Shown here: positions 1 through 7,732 of the stretch, piece by piece
Layout of the letters: each line of letters starts with the position of its first letter
Numbering within the stretch: position 1 is the first letter of the stretch
Assembly (NCBI GenBank): GCA_016290315.1
Contig: JAEETK010000003.1
Location: 1 to 57,921, forward strand
Reading direction: 5' to 3'
Length of the DNA stretch: 57,921 bases
Origin: Candidatus Saccharimonadota bacterium
GTDB lineage: Bacteria; Patescibacteriota; Saccharimonadia; Saccharimonadales; Saccharimonadaceae
Made by a program: the position numbers and the translations under genes
Notes under the pieces: model-generated
The model's database searches: none
Told to the model about the DNA's origin: nothing
Seen by the model: the letters and a program-made list of their open reading frames with translations, nothing else

Positions 1-834
1 GTCCATCGCACGTTTGTAAATTTTTGCCCCACCACTAAGCGGAGTGGCGCGCATTAAAACAATTGGCACTGCGGCGACGAATTCAACATTGCCGCTTTGA
101 ACAATTATCGAATCCTCAGCAGGAGAATAATAATAGAGTGCGTGATGGTCTATGGCCGCCTTATTGGTTGCCTCAATATCTTTTGACCCAGTATGAATAA
201 TCGCATGCGGACGTAGTCGTGCTAGAGCAATATCAAGGTTATCGTATTGACGTTTTCGCCACTCTTCTGGCACATATTTATCATTAGCTACTACGCCAAC
301 CACTTTAAAACCGCTGTCGGCCGTAATTCCTTGGAGTAATTGCGTAGTATTATCGCTATTGCCAACAATTACCGTACGAATAAGACCCATATTTCGACGC
401 AACAAGAATTGGCGGATAGCCCGAATAATCGTACGCGTAATAATCAAAACAATAAAATTAAAAACAATTGCATAAATTGCGATTGTACGTACGGGAAATA
501 GTGAGCCGCGCGTAACATATGCGGTGGCAAAGAAATCGTAAGTAATTATCGTCATAACGCCAATAATGGACGCAAGAAAAAGGCGCCAATACTCTAAGCC
601 GCGACGCCTAAGTATGCGGCGCGAATAAAGCCCAAGACTCGTAAGAATAACTAGCCAGATTGGCAGTAAGAGAACATTCGTTAAAATAAAATCGCGAATC
701 TCGGAAGTGAAATAGTATGGCCGAGAGTCAATATGAGTGCGGTAATAATAAGAAAATGCAAAAGAAAAGACGATTGCCAATGCGTCACCTATAATCAGGC
801 AGATGCGGTAGGAAAAACCTGGTTCTTTTCTCAT
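1..834 (-). CDS. polyprenyl glycosylphosphotransferase, N-terminal part (truncated by window edge)
   Basis: The open frame runs from an ATG at 834 to the window edge, giving about 278 residues with no stop, so the 3' part is missing. It starts MRKEPGFSYRICLIIGDALA. Four hydrophobic segments lie in the first ~140 residues, followed by a Rossmann-like nucleotide-binding region (IVGNSDNTTQLL, then VVGVVAND). This is the usual N-terminal half of WbaP/CpsE-type initiating sugar-phosphate transferases; the catalytic bacterial sugar transferase domain would lie beyond position 1. Such enzymes move a sugar-1-phosphate onto undecaprenyl phosphate to start surface glycan synthesis, which fits the polysaccharide locus at 17-32 kb. 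A TATAAT (843-848 on the complement) lies 8 nt before the ATG. The family is fairly certain, the sugar unknown. Confidence 0.8.
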   Translation of the reverse strand, partial: MRKEPGFSYRICLIIGDALAIVFSFAFSYYYRTHIDSRPYYFTSEIRDFILTNVLLLPIWLVILTSLGLYSRRILRRRGLEYWRLFLASIIGVMTIITYDFFATAYVTRGSLFPVRTIAIYAIVFNFIVLIITRTIIRAIRQFLLRRNMGLIRTVIVGNSDNTTQLLQGITADSGFKVVGVVANDKYVPEEWRKRQYDNLDIALARLRPHAIIHTGSKDIEATNKAAIDHHALYYYSPAEDSIIVQSGNVEFVAAVPIVLMRATPLSGGAKIYKRAMD

Positions 835-854
835 TTTCGATAATTATATCATTG

Positions 855-1250
855 TCAGAGGTCGAGGTCGAGTAGGTTGGCGGCTGCCTTCAGTGTGCGC
901 AAATCATCTTCTAGACTTCGCCGTTTACTGTCGGGTAGTTCCACAATATCACCCTCTTCATTTTCAGACGGCTTCATTTTAGCTTCTAGCTCAGTTATTT
1001 TTTGCCGAAATAGCGTCTTGGTTTCTTTGTAGTCTTGAATTGGGATTACTTTCAGTGAGCGGGCCGCATTTGGCACTTTTTTTAAAAAACCAGCCGATAC
1101 GCAATTATTAATATGCTCTGCTACCGCTGATACGGAGCTTAGGTCCATTGCGCGCATTATTTCCCTGTATGATGGCGAATAATCGTGTTCTTCAGTATAT
1201 TGGTCGATAAATTTTAGCAAAATCGTCTGTTTTTTCGTCGGATGCTTCAT
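855..1250 (-). CDS. LexA-type winged-helix DNA-binding protein without protease domain
   Basis: This 131-residue protein begins MKHPTKKQTILLKFIDQY and carries the LexA N-terminal winged-helix signature (SPSYREIMRAMDLSSVSAV, then an INNCVSAGFLKK wing). After about residue 75 there is only a charged, probably helical tail. The S24 peptidase half with its cleavage site and Ser/Lys dyad is absent, so RecA-stimulated self-cleavage is not expected. I start at the ATG at 1250 rather than the in-frame GTG at 1280, because a TAGAAT -10 hexamer (1258-1263, complement) ends 7 nt upstream of that ATG and lies inside the longer reading. Its upstream region holds a cluster of TTTTCCACA-like 9-mers. It is a probable transcription regulator with unknown targets; the symbol lexA is withheld because half the protein is missing. 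Confidence 0.75.
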   Translation of the reverse strand: MKHPTKKQTILLKFIDQYTEEHDYSPSYREIMRAMDLSSVSAVAEHINNCVSAGFLKKVPNAARSLKVIPIQDYKETKTLFRQKITELEAKMKPSENEEGDIVELPDSKRRSLEDDLRTLKAAANLLDLDL

Positions 1251-1272
1251 ATAATATATTCTATCACGGCTT

Positions 1273-1346
1273 TTTTGCACATGTTTTCCACATGTTTGTG
1301 CACATTTTTCAAATATTTTCCCACATTTTTTATGTCTTTTTCCACA
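1273..1346 (+). promoter_or_regulatory. cluster of DnaA-box-like 9-mers upstream of the LexA-type gene
   Basis: Within 75 bp there are TTTTGCACA (1273), TTTTCCACA (1284), TTGTGCACA (1296), TTTTCCCACA (1316) and TTTTCCACA (1338), all in the same orientation and about 11, 12, 20 and 22 bp apart, close to whole helical turns. The same TTTTCCACA/TGTGGAAAA words occur around dnaA. They could be DnaA sites or the operator of the LexA-type protein itself; TGTGCACA is palindromic. Confidence 0.5.
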
Positions 1347-1368
1347 TGCCTAGCTTTTTGCACTAAAA

Positions 1369-1394
1369 AGCCGCAAACCCGAAGGTTTGCGGCT
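1369..1394 (-). terminator. intrinsic terminator of the 68-aa gene
   Basis: A perfect 11-bp stem with a four-base loop (GCCGCAAACC / GGTTTGCGGC core) is followed on the minus strand by TTTTT. It lies 20 bases past the stop of the 68-residue gene. Confidence 0.9.
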
Positions 1395-1414
1395 AAAACT
1401 ATCATAAATATGAA

Positions 1415-1621
1415 TTATTTTTTGCGAGAAACAGTCAAGAAACCGTTGCGTGGGTTTTCGTTAACTTCGCGATCCTCAGGGAGGTCACATGGAGTACCTT
1501 TTTCGTTCTTCTCAGTCTTGGTGAAGAAATAAATGGTCTGTGGCTTGCCGCCGCGAAGGGTTACTTCGGACTTGTGAAGGTAGTAAGTGACGCCCTTTGA
1601 GTTAGTATGTTTGTAAGCCAT
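1415..1621 (-). CDS. conserved small protein, 68 aa
   Basis: This basic 68-residue protein starts MAYKHTNSKGVTYYLHKSEV and ends NPRNGFLTVSRKK. It has no signal peptide or membrane segment. I recall similar short proteins as widespread in Saccharibacteria genomes but know no function. The gene is complete and monocistronic: a canonical -35/-10 pair, a GGAGGA ribosome site 11 nt before the ATG, and a strong terminator. That packaging suggests high expression. The mix of beta-prone stretches and charged residues fits a small cytosolic or nucleic-acid-associated protein, but nothing in the sequence decides it. Confidence 0.85.
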   Translation of the reverse strand: MAYKHTNSKGVTYYLHKSEVTLRGGKPQTIYFFTKTEKNEKGTPCDLPEDREVNENPRNGFLTVSRKK

Positions 1622-1653
1622 TTTTAAGCTTTCCTCCGTTAGTTGATACTCTT

Positions 1654-1682
1654 ATCTTATGACCCCTGTTTAATGCTGTCAA
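1654..1682 (-). promoter_or_regulatory. sigma-70-type promoter of the 68-aa gene
   Basis: On the minus strand TTGACA (1682-1677) and TAAGAT (1659-1654) are separated by exactly 17 bp. A GGAGGA ribosome site and the ATG at 1621 follow. Confidence 0.85.
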
Positions 1683-1719
1683 GGGGTTTAAAGCTTATTT
1701 TTTACCGTTTTTAATACTA

Positions 1720-2436
1720 TTAGTGATTAAGAATAAATAATGCGATAGTGCTAATGACCCAAAAGATGATCCGACAGACTATCCAGAATGCAAGAATGGC
1801 CGCGATTAATATCACCGCGCCAGAAAGACATGGATACCAAATGGGAGAGGCTATATCATAACGGTAATTTTCAGTATTTGGCAAAACCGCCTCAAGTTCC
1901 GTTGTCAATGAAGCCGAAGATGGATATTTAGCTAACTCATTAGTGTAACAGTCAAGGTAGCGCCTATCGTAATACGGCCAGCCGTAAGTGCGCGCTCTGC
2001 CATCGCATATTTTTGCAACTTTTGCAAAGATATTTCCGTTAGGATTTTGGTCCGTGATGCCTTTTTCTTCTATTTCGGCTTGTTGCTTAGCTATAGCCTC
2101 TTTCGCATCGTGGATGTAAAGATTTTCGAGATAAAAAGGCCCCGTACCGAATATAACCGACTGTCGGCCGTTCTCTTCTAGAATATTAAAGATAATATGC
2201 TTTAATGTAAAATTGCGCAGCTCGTTTAAGGAGGCTAGAATTCTCTCGTTATCCTCTTTTTCGTCCGCCGCAAGCACAGCCTCTCGTAATTCGCTCATTT
2301 TTATATGGTCAAAACGTAGAAAAGTTGCGCCCAAAAAGATTAACAAAATTAGAACCAGGATTAGCTTCCAGGTGCTGATGTGGAAGATTTTAGACAGAGC
2401 CTTCTTAGACTTCCTCTTTTTCGACACTCCACCCAT
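1720..2436 (-). CDS. hypothetical membrane protein with N- and C-terminal membrane segments
   Basis: The protein has 238 residues. A lysine-rich start (MGGVSKKRKSKKALSK) precedes one hydrophobic segment (about residues 24-41). A middle region of ~150 mostly polar residues contains four cysteines (CDGRAR, DCYTN and others) and probably lies outside the membrane. The C-terminus has two closely spaced hydrophobic stretches (about 198-236). I do not recognise the family. It stands alone, with a TATAAT about 10 nt before the ATG and divergent to the murC-like gene. The topology would place the middle domain on the outer face of the membrane. Confidence 0.7.
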   Translation of the reverse strand: MGGVSKKRKSKKALSKIFHISTWKLILVLILLIFLGATFLRFDHIKMSELREAVLAADEKEDNERILASLNELRNFTLKHIIFNILEENGRQSVIFGTGPFYLENLYIHDAKEAIAKQQAEIEEKGITDQNPNGNIFAKVAKICDGRARTYGWPYYDRRYLDCYTNELAKYPSSASLTTELEAVLPNTENYRYDIASPIWYPCLSGAVILIAAILAFWIVCRIIFWVISTIALFILNH

Positions 2437-2535
2437 AACTAGCTAAATTATACCACAATCCAACTAGCCAGGAGACGCTAGGTATCAGCTTGTCATCGAA
2501 GAACGCAACATCTTAGATGATGGTATACTACAAAT

Positions 2536-3756
2536 ATGAATGTTTATTTTTCAGGTATAAGCGGCACAGGGCTTGGTCCATTAGCAGAACTGGCTCAAGA
2601 TATGGGTTTGACAATATTCGGATCCGACTTAAAGCGTGGGGCTATTAGCGATGAATTAGATAATCGCGGAATTGAAGTAGAATATGGTTTACAGGATGGC
2701 ACTTTCTTCAAAAAGATTAATCAAGAAAGAGGCGTGAATTGGCTAGTTTACTCTTCGGCTATACCCGAAGATCATCCAGAATTAAAAGCTGCTCGCGAAG
2801 AAGGGATAAAATGCACAAAACGAGATGCTTTTTTGGCCGATTTGGTCGAGCAAAAAGGACTAAAAATGATAGCTGTTGCTGGCACGCATGGTAAAACTAC
2901 AACTACTGCAATGCTAGTATGGGCGCTATCGCAATTAGAAATTCCCGTTAGTTACTTAATCGGAACGACTATTAGTTGGGGTAATGGTGGCCATTATGAC
3001 AGCGCCTCGCAATATTTTATTTACGAAGCCGACGAATATGATAGAAATTTTTTAGCCTACCATCCATACATATCAGCAATTACCTGCATAGACTATGATC
3101 ATCCAGATATTTACCCCACGGTCGGAGACTATCGCGCAGCGTTTGATAAGTTTATGGCACAAAGTGAAATTGTTGTTAAAAATACAACGATTAACAGCGC
3201 TATCACGCTTGTCGGCAGCTTACGCAGACAAGATGCAAGCATAGCACTCGAAGTAATTCAAAAAATTGCACCTAATATAGATTTTAATAAGATAGTCGAG
3301 ATTTTAAATAACTTCCCTGGCGCTGGTAGGCGTTTTGAAAGAATAACGCGTGGCGTATATACAGATTATGCACACCACCCAAATGAAATTTCGTCAACAG
3401 TAAAGATGGCGGTTGAACTGAAAGAACGCGACAGATATGCTGGCCTAGCGGTGATCTATCAGCCGCATCAAAATACTCGCCAACACGAAGTTAAAGATCA
3501 ATACAAATACGCCTTCGTTGGTGCCGATAAAGTCTTTTGGCTTCCTACATATCTAACTCGTGAAAACCCAGATTTACCAATCTTAACGCCGAACGAGTTA
3601 TCTGATAATACCGAGACAAAAGAGCAAACTGAGGTTGTAGAACTAGATGATGACCTAGCGCAAAAGCTTCATCATCTGCATGACAATAATTGGCTAATCG
3701 TGTTGATGACCGCTGGCCCAGCTGACGACTGGTTGCGTAAACAGTTTGCGGAGTGA
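2536..3756 (+). CDS. murC: Mur ligase, UDP-N-acetylmuramate--L-alanine ligase-like (MurC/Mpl)
   Basis: This 406-residue Mur ligase has the MurC/Mpl N-terminal Rossmann motif (FSGISGTGLGPLA), the ATP loop AGTHGKTT (115-122), YEADEYD (163-169), IDYDHPD (185-191), and in the third domain PGAGRRFE plus DYAHHPNEI. MurC adds L-alanine to UDP-MurNAc in the cytoplasm; Mpl attaches recycled tripeptide. The EADEYD form resembles Mpl, but both families share the rest. The central domain is short: the usual GxHNxxNA element is missing, and the region between DKFMAQSE and PGAGRR is only ~50 residues. Total length is 50-80 below typical MurC. TATACT ends exactly 6 nt before the ATG, suggesting a leaderless transcript. 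The family is certain; MurC rather than Mpl is likely but not proven. Confidence 0.8.
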   Translation: MNVYFSGISGTGLGPLAELAQDMGLTIFGSDLKRGAISDELDNRGIEVEYGLQDGTFFKKINQERGVNWLVYSSAIPEDHPELKAAREEGIKCTKRDAFLADLVEQKGLKMIAVAGTHGKTTTTAMLVWALSQLEIPVSYLIGTTISWGNGGHYDSASQYFIYEADEYDRNFLAYHPYISAITCIDYDHPDIYPTVGDYRAAFDKFMAQSEIVVKNTTINSAITLVGSLRRQDASIALEVIQKIAPNIDFNKIVEILNNFPGAGRRFERITRGVYTDYAHHPNEISSTVKMAVELKERDRYAGLAVIYQPHQNTRQHEVKDQYKYAFVGADKVFWLPTYLTRENPDLPILTPNELSDNTETKEQTEVVELDDDLAQKLHHLHDNNWLIVLMTAGPADDWLRKQFAE

Positions 3757-3758
3757 AA

Positions 3759-4127
3759 TCACTCCTCTTCGTCATTCGACGTAATCATAAGATTATCGTC
3801 TGAAAGTGGATCTGGTCCGAAATCGTTTTTTGAGGCATTAATACGTTCAGACACTCGGTCGAGCTCTTCAATATACTCTGTTAAGGTTTTTTCAGTGATG
3901 TCGCCTTCATTGGAGTATTTTTCCTGAATATCATCATCCGTATTATGTTTCTCATCTTCCGATATATACCCTGGTCGCGAGCGATCAATATAAATATCAC
4001 CTTTGCTGTAGAAATATAAGCTTACCGATGTTGTAATTAAGGCAATCATAATAGACCCCAAACAAAGTATTATGAGATTACGGCCGCCATGAATAGCCTT
4101 TTTATCTTTATCTTCTTTTCTACTCAT
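3759..4127 (-). CDS. small membrane-anchored hypothetical protein
   Basis: The 122-residue protein starts MSRKEDKDKKAIHGGRNLII and has one membrane segment (about 16-40). It is followed by an acidic, serine-rich outward or cytoplasmic tail (KHNTDDDIQEKYSNEGDITE) ending MITSNDEEE. It overlaps the upstream 176-residue gene by 8 nt, so the two are translationally coupled. Its stop lies 2 nt from the convergent murC-like stop, with no terminator visible between them. Function is unknown; a partner of the secreted upstream protein is a reasonable guess. Confidence 0.65.
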   Translation of the reverse strand: MSRKEDKDKKAIHGGRNLIILCLGSIMIALITTSVSLYFYSKGDIYIDRSRPGYISEDEKHNTDDDIQEKYSNEGDITEKTLTEYIEELDRVSERINASKNDFGPDPLSDDNLMITSNDEEE

Positions 4128-4650
4128 CAGTATCTTCCTTTAATAAGTCGTCCCGAATAACTAAAACTGATTGGCGATGCTTGGAGATTATCTCATCCAT
4201 GCGCTCCATACTCTTCGTTATATCTGCGCGCTTTTTGCGAGTTTTTTCGAGTTGTCGATAGAACTTAATTGGCTCATTCTTGCAATCCATATCAATTAGC
4301 GATTGTAATTCCTGAGAATACCCAATAAAATCATTGCGGAATCGCTCACGCTCGCTTTGAAATGCCGCTTGCTGGTTGGCTATATCCTGCTTCGCAATCC
4401 CATTTCTCATTAAGCGAAGGCTAAAGTTTGACATTAATCCAGAATAGATAGACTCATATTGCGTGCCAAGATAGACGCGACTTTTTGCGCCTACACTTTC
4501 AATTCGGCGTAGACGTTCCTTTATAATTGAACAGTTTTGCGAGATGGCACCAATGCGATTATCGTCAAGTTTAATTGCCGTAGCTGAAGTAGATGAAAAA
4601 ACTACAATCATTGCGGTGAACACTAGACTGTAGTTAATTCTTTTCTGCAT
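4120..4650 (-). CDS. secreted hypothetical protein with coiled-coil character
   Basis: The 176-residue protein begins with a signal peptide (MQKRINYSLVFTAMIVVFSS, then TSATAIK). The mature part is rich in Arg, Glu, Gln and Lys with long helical stretches (RESVGAKSR, QAAFQSERERFRNDF, MERMDEIISKHRQ), suggesting a helical bundle or coiled coil. A TACAAT hexamer ends 7 nt before the ATG at 4650, which would make it leaderless and first in a two-gene operon with the anchored 122-residue protein. No known family is recognised. Confidence 0.65.
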   Translation of the reverse strand: MQKRINYSLVFTAMIVVFSSTSATAIKLDDNRIGAISQNCSIIKERLRRIESVGAKSRVYLGTQYESIYSGLMSNFSLRLMRNGIAKQDIANQQAAFQSERERFRNDFIGYSQELQSLIDMDCKNEPIKFYRQLEKTRKKRADITKSMERMDEIISKHRQSVLVIRDDLLKEDTDE

Positions 4651-4671
4651 ATCTATTATTGTAGCACGAGA

Positions 4672-6441
4672 CTATTCTTCTGGCTCAACAATGGCGAGAT
4701 GACAATCGGTGATTTGGTATTCATCAACTGCCGATGGTGAGCTCATCATAAGATCGACGCCAGAACCGTTCTTTGGAAAAGCTACAATATCGCGGATATT
4801 TTCGGTATTTTCGAGAATCATGAAAATACGGTCAATGCCAAAAGCGCAACCCGCATGAGGCGGTGCACCGAATTTAAAGGCAGCGAGCATACCGCCAAAG
4901 CGTTGCTCGACATACTTTTCGTCGTAGCCGAGGATACCGAAGACTTTGTACATGATTTCTGGATTGTGATTGCGGACGGCGCCAGAGCAAATCTCATAGC
5001 CGTTAGCGACCATGTCGTATTGATCGGCAACGATAGCAAGCTTCTCTTCGGTCGTATCGGCAGATTCGAGTGCTTCGAGGCCGCCTTTTGGCATAGAGAA
5101 TGGGTTGTGGCCAAAATCGAGCTTATTAGCGCCGTCATCCCATTCGTAAAATGGAAAATCAACAACCCAACACAAGGCAACCTCGTCAGGGTTTTTGAGT
5201 TCAAAGTGGTCGGCAAAAGAAATGCGGAGTTGACCGAGCACTTTATTGACCTTTTCGCGCTTGTCAGCACCAAAGAAAACAGCGTCGCCAGCTTCGGCGC
5301 CAGTCTTCTTAGTAATGGCGTCCAATTCTTTTTCGCTTAAGAACTTGGCGATTGGGGATTTGATGCCGTCTGGTGTATAGGTAAGATAAGCGAGACCGCC
5401 AGCACCTAGCTTGCGAGCTCGTTCGGTGAAGCCGTCAATCTGCGAACGGCTTAGATCGGCGCCATTCTTAACGCAGATGGCTTTGACACATTCAGCCTTA
5501 GCAAAAACAGTAAATTTAGTGTCCTTGAGATTATCAGTCAAATCAACTAGCTCCATGCCATAGCGGAGGTCTGGATTGTCGACGCCATATTTCTCCATCG
5601 CTTCGACATATGGGATGCGTGGGATACTGTTTGGGTCGGTCAGAAGTTTTTTGCCACCAAAATCAGTCATTAGTTTGACAATGAGTGGCTCGACCGTTTT
5701 GCGAACTTCTTCGCCGCTGTCAACGAAAGACATCTCGAGGTCGAGCTGATAGAAATCGCCATAGAGACGATCAGCACGCGGATCTTCGTCGCGGAAGCAG
5801 GTAGCAATTTGGTAATAGCGCGATACGCCACCAACCATTAGTAGCTGCTTGAACTGTTGCGGAGCTTGTGGGAGTGCATAGAACTGACCTGGGTGTAGAC
5901 GCGAAGGAACGAGGAAGTCACGTGCGCCTTCTGGCGAAGAGTTAGCGAGAATCGGGGTCGCAACCTCGATAAAATCGTTTTCTTCCATATAGTCGCGCAT
6001 AAACTTGTAGTATTTGGCACGACGTGCGAGGCGCTTTTGCATGCTAGGGCGGCGAAGGTCGAGATAGCGGTACTTAAGACGGAGATCTTCGCCGGTTTCG
6101 ACGCCTTCGTCGTGCGTATTGACCGGAAGTGGCTCGGAGCGGTTGAGGAGCTCGAGCTGGTCGACAACAACCTCGATGTCGCCAGTTGGAATGTTTGGGT
6201 TTTCGAGACCCTCGCCACGTTTGCGAACAGTTCCAGTGGCGCGAATGACAAATTCGTCACGGACGGATTCGGCAAGTTTGAAAGCGTCGGCAGTATTTGG
6301 ATCAACCACGAGCTGAATGACGCCAGTGTGGTCGCGCAGATCGATGAAAATTAATCCACCATGATCGCGACGGGAATTTACCCAACCAGCAAGCTCGACT
6401 TTACCAGATTTGATAGTGAGATCTTTCGCTAATGCTCTCAT
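4672..6441 (-). CDS. aspS: aspartate--tRNA ligase
   Basis: This 589-residue class II synthetase charges tRNA with aspartate in the cytosol. Visible are the N-terminal OB anticodon-binding domain (VELAGWVNSRRDHGGLIFID), motif 1 region (EVATPILANSSPEGARDF), motif 2 (FRDEDPRADRLYGDFYQLD), the bacterial GAD insertion (LGAGGLAYLTYTPDG) and motif 3 (FGIDRIFMIL). I start at the ATG at 6441, which has GGAG 8 nt upstream and yields the usual MRALAKDLT start; the in-frame extension to 6540 is AT-rich leader and reaches back to the smpB stop. In motif 2, E. coli has RADRQPEFTQID, whereas here the loop is one residue longer and has GDF for PEF. It lies 83 nt after smpB on the same strand. Confidence 0.95.
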   Translation of the reverse strand: MRALAKDLTIKSGKVELAGWVNSRRDHGGLIFIDLRDHTGVIQLVVDPNTADAFKLAESVRDEFVIRATGTVRKRGEGLENPNIPTGDIEVVVDQLELLNRSEPLPVNTHDEGVETGEDLRLKYRYLDLRRPSMQKRLARRAKYYKFMRDYMEENDFIEVATPILANSSPEGARDFLVPSRLHPGQFYALPQAPQQFKQLLMVGGVSRYYQIATCFRDEDPRADRLYGDFYQLDLEMSFVDSGEEVRKTVEPLIVKLMTDFGGKKLLTDPNSIPRIPYVEAMEKYGVDNPDLRYGMELVDLTDNLKDTKFTVFAKAECVKAICVKNGADLSRSQIDGFTERARKLGAGGLAYLTYTPDGIKSPIAKFLSEKELDAITKKTGAEAGDAVFFGADKREKVNKVLGQLRISFADHFELKNPDEVALCWVVDFPFYEWDDGANKLDFGHNPFSMPKGGLEALESADTTEEKLAIVADQYDMVANGYEICSGAVRNHNPEIMYKVFGILGYDEKYVEQRFGGMLAAFKFGAPPHAGCAFGIDRIFMILENTENIRDIVAFPKNGSGVDLMMSSPSAVDEYQITDCHLAIVEPEE

Positions 6442-6524
6442 ATAGGTTGCTCCATTAATTATGATGATTAATAATGACTCGCGCATGCGAGCCATACTTT
6501 TAATAATTATACCATATTTGAGTA

Positions 6525-6941
6525 TTAATAGCGAGAGCATTCACGATCTAAGTCGCGCGATTTAATGGTTTGACGCTTGTCGTATTTCTTCTTGCCCTGC
6601 CCGACTGCGATGGTAAGCTTAATATGACGCTTAAATGGATGGAGTTCGACAGGCACGATAGTGGAGCCGTCAACTTTGGCGCGCTCGAGGGCGGCAATTT
6701 GTTTCTTAGTCGCGAGTAGCTTAATATTTTCAGATGTTTCAGAGCCAAGAGTTAGGTTTAATAGCCAAAGTTCATGATTGCGAATTGTGACATAAGTACC
6801 TTTTAGCTGGGCGTGGCGATCGCGAATAAGGCGAACTTGGGCGCCAGTCAAAACCATGCCTGTTTCGATTTTATCGGACAAATTGTAATCATAGTGTGCG
6901 CGGCGATTGACAACGGCGGCAGGCTTTTTGACTTTTTTCAT
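6525..6941 (-). CDS. smpB: SsrA-binding protein SmpB
   Basis: This 138-residue protein brings tmRNA to stalled ribosomes in trans-translation. Family marks include NRRAHYDYNLSDKIETGMVL near the start, TGAQVRLIRDRHAQLKGTYV, the HPFKRHIKLTI segment, and the basic C-terminal KYDKRQTIKSRDLDRE that enters the mRNA channel. The length is slightly below the usual 145-160. TAAAAT ends exactly 6 nt before the ATG at 6941, the leaderless pattern seen repeatedly here. No tmRNA (ssrA) gene was recognised in the window. Confidence 0.95.
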   Translation of the reverse strand: MKKVKKPAAVVNRRAHYDYNLSDKIETGMVLTGAQVRLIRDRHAQLKGTYVTIRNHELWLLNLTLGSETSENIKLLATKKQIAALERAKVDGSTIVPVELHPFKRHIKLTIAVGQGKKKYDKRQTIKSRDLDRECSRY

Positions 6942-6957
6942 ATTTGTATTTTAACAC

Positions 6958-7716
6958 TTATTTGCTCTGACGACGAATCTTAAATGTGAGATATTTATGA
7001 TAACAGAATTCAAAAAAGCTATATATTTTTGGCCCGATTAGCCGGATGAAAAAAGTTCCTAAATTTTGCATCGTTTTTTCGAACTTTGAATGCCATGTAG
7101 ATGCATAATGGTGAATTGCGCGCGTGTTTTCGGTTTGACGCATTACGCCAGTACTGTAATGCTTTGGGTTGAAATATTCAGGTGCAAATACGGCAAATTT
7201 TTCATCATACACATGAGTTTTTCCATCAAGTTTTAGCCCATAAATATCCTCCGCATATATTGATAGGCTATGTACTGTACACATAAACGTTTCGTTGGTT
7301 ATTTTCTTCGGCAGAAGCCCCTCATAGCGACGGAGTGTTTTTGCAATCCAGGCGGAGTGCTTCTTGGCGCCAAAAAAAGAAGTAGTAAACCAATATTTAG
7401 ATTCCCAACAGGCTACGCCATCGTATTTAAGCAGGTCATCTAGGGGGCGCAGAAGTTCAACGTCGGTGTCCATATAGAAACCACCCTCATTATAAACCAC
7501 GTACATCCGAATAATATCCGCAGCGAGTGCCCAACGCTTCTCTTTCATTGCTTTTGCGACTAGTGGGTATTTATCTAAGTCAATATCTTTTTCCGTCCAA
7601 CACCTAATTTCGAAGTCTGGATGCATCTTTTGCCATTGTTCAATGTATTTTTTGTCTTGTTTTGGTATCGGCGCCGTGCCGACCCAGATGTAGTGAATCT
7701 TTTTAGGGATTGCCAT
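6958..7716 (-). CDS. glycosyltransferase of the GT32 / DXD sugar-binding type
   Basis: The 252-residue protein starts MAIPKKIHYIWVGTAPIPK, typical of capsular glycosyltransferases with the Gly_transf_sug domain. It carries the metal-binding DXD motif in GGFYMDTDVELL (about residues 74-85) and the preceding RWALAADIIRMYVVYNEGG segment. Such enzymes move a sugar from a nucleotide donor to a glycan or lipid acceptor at the inner face of the membrane. Donor and acceptor cannot be read from the sequence. It is divergent from the GT4 gene at 7733 across a 16-bp gap, so both promoters overlap; TATGAT-like and TAAAAT hexamers lie within it. Confidence 0.8.
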   Translation of the reverse strand: MAIPKKIHYIWVGTAPIPKQDKKYIEQWQKMHPDFEIRCWTEKDIDLDKYPLVAKAMKEKRWALAADIIRMYVVYNEGGFYMDTDVELLRPLDDLLKYDGVACWESKYWFTTSFFGAKKHSAWIAKTLRRYEGLLPKKITNETFMCTVHSLSIYAEDIYGLKLDGKTHVYDEKFAVFAPEYFNPKHYSTGVMRQTENTRAIHHYASTWHSKFEKTMQNLGTFFIRLIGPKIYSFFEFCYHKYLTFKIRRQSK

Positions 7717-7732
7717 ATGATAAAATCATATC

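Noticed and set aside
1242..1532. 96-codon plus-strand frame across the LexA-type promoter region
   Set aside because: It runs through the box cluster, the terminator and the antisense of the 68-aa gene, so it is not a gene.
4855..5340. 161-codon frame opposite aspS
   Set aside because: The opposite strand encodes essential AspRS motifs here; the frame is a by-product of its codon use.
6442..6540. N-terminal extension of AspRS to 6540
   Set aside because: The extension is AT-rich and hydrophobic, overlaps the end of smpB and contains the real ribosome site (GGAG) of the ATG at 6441.
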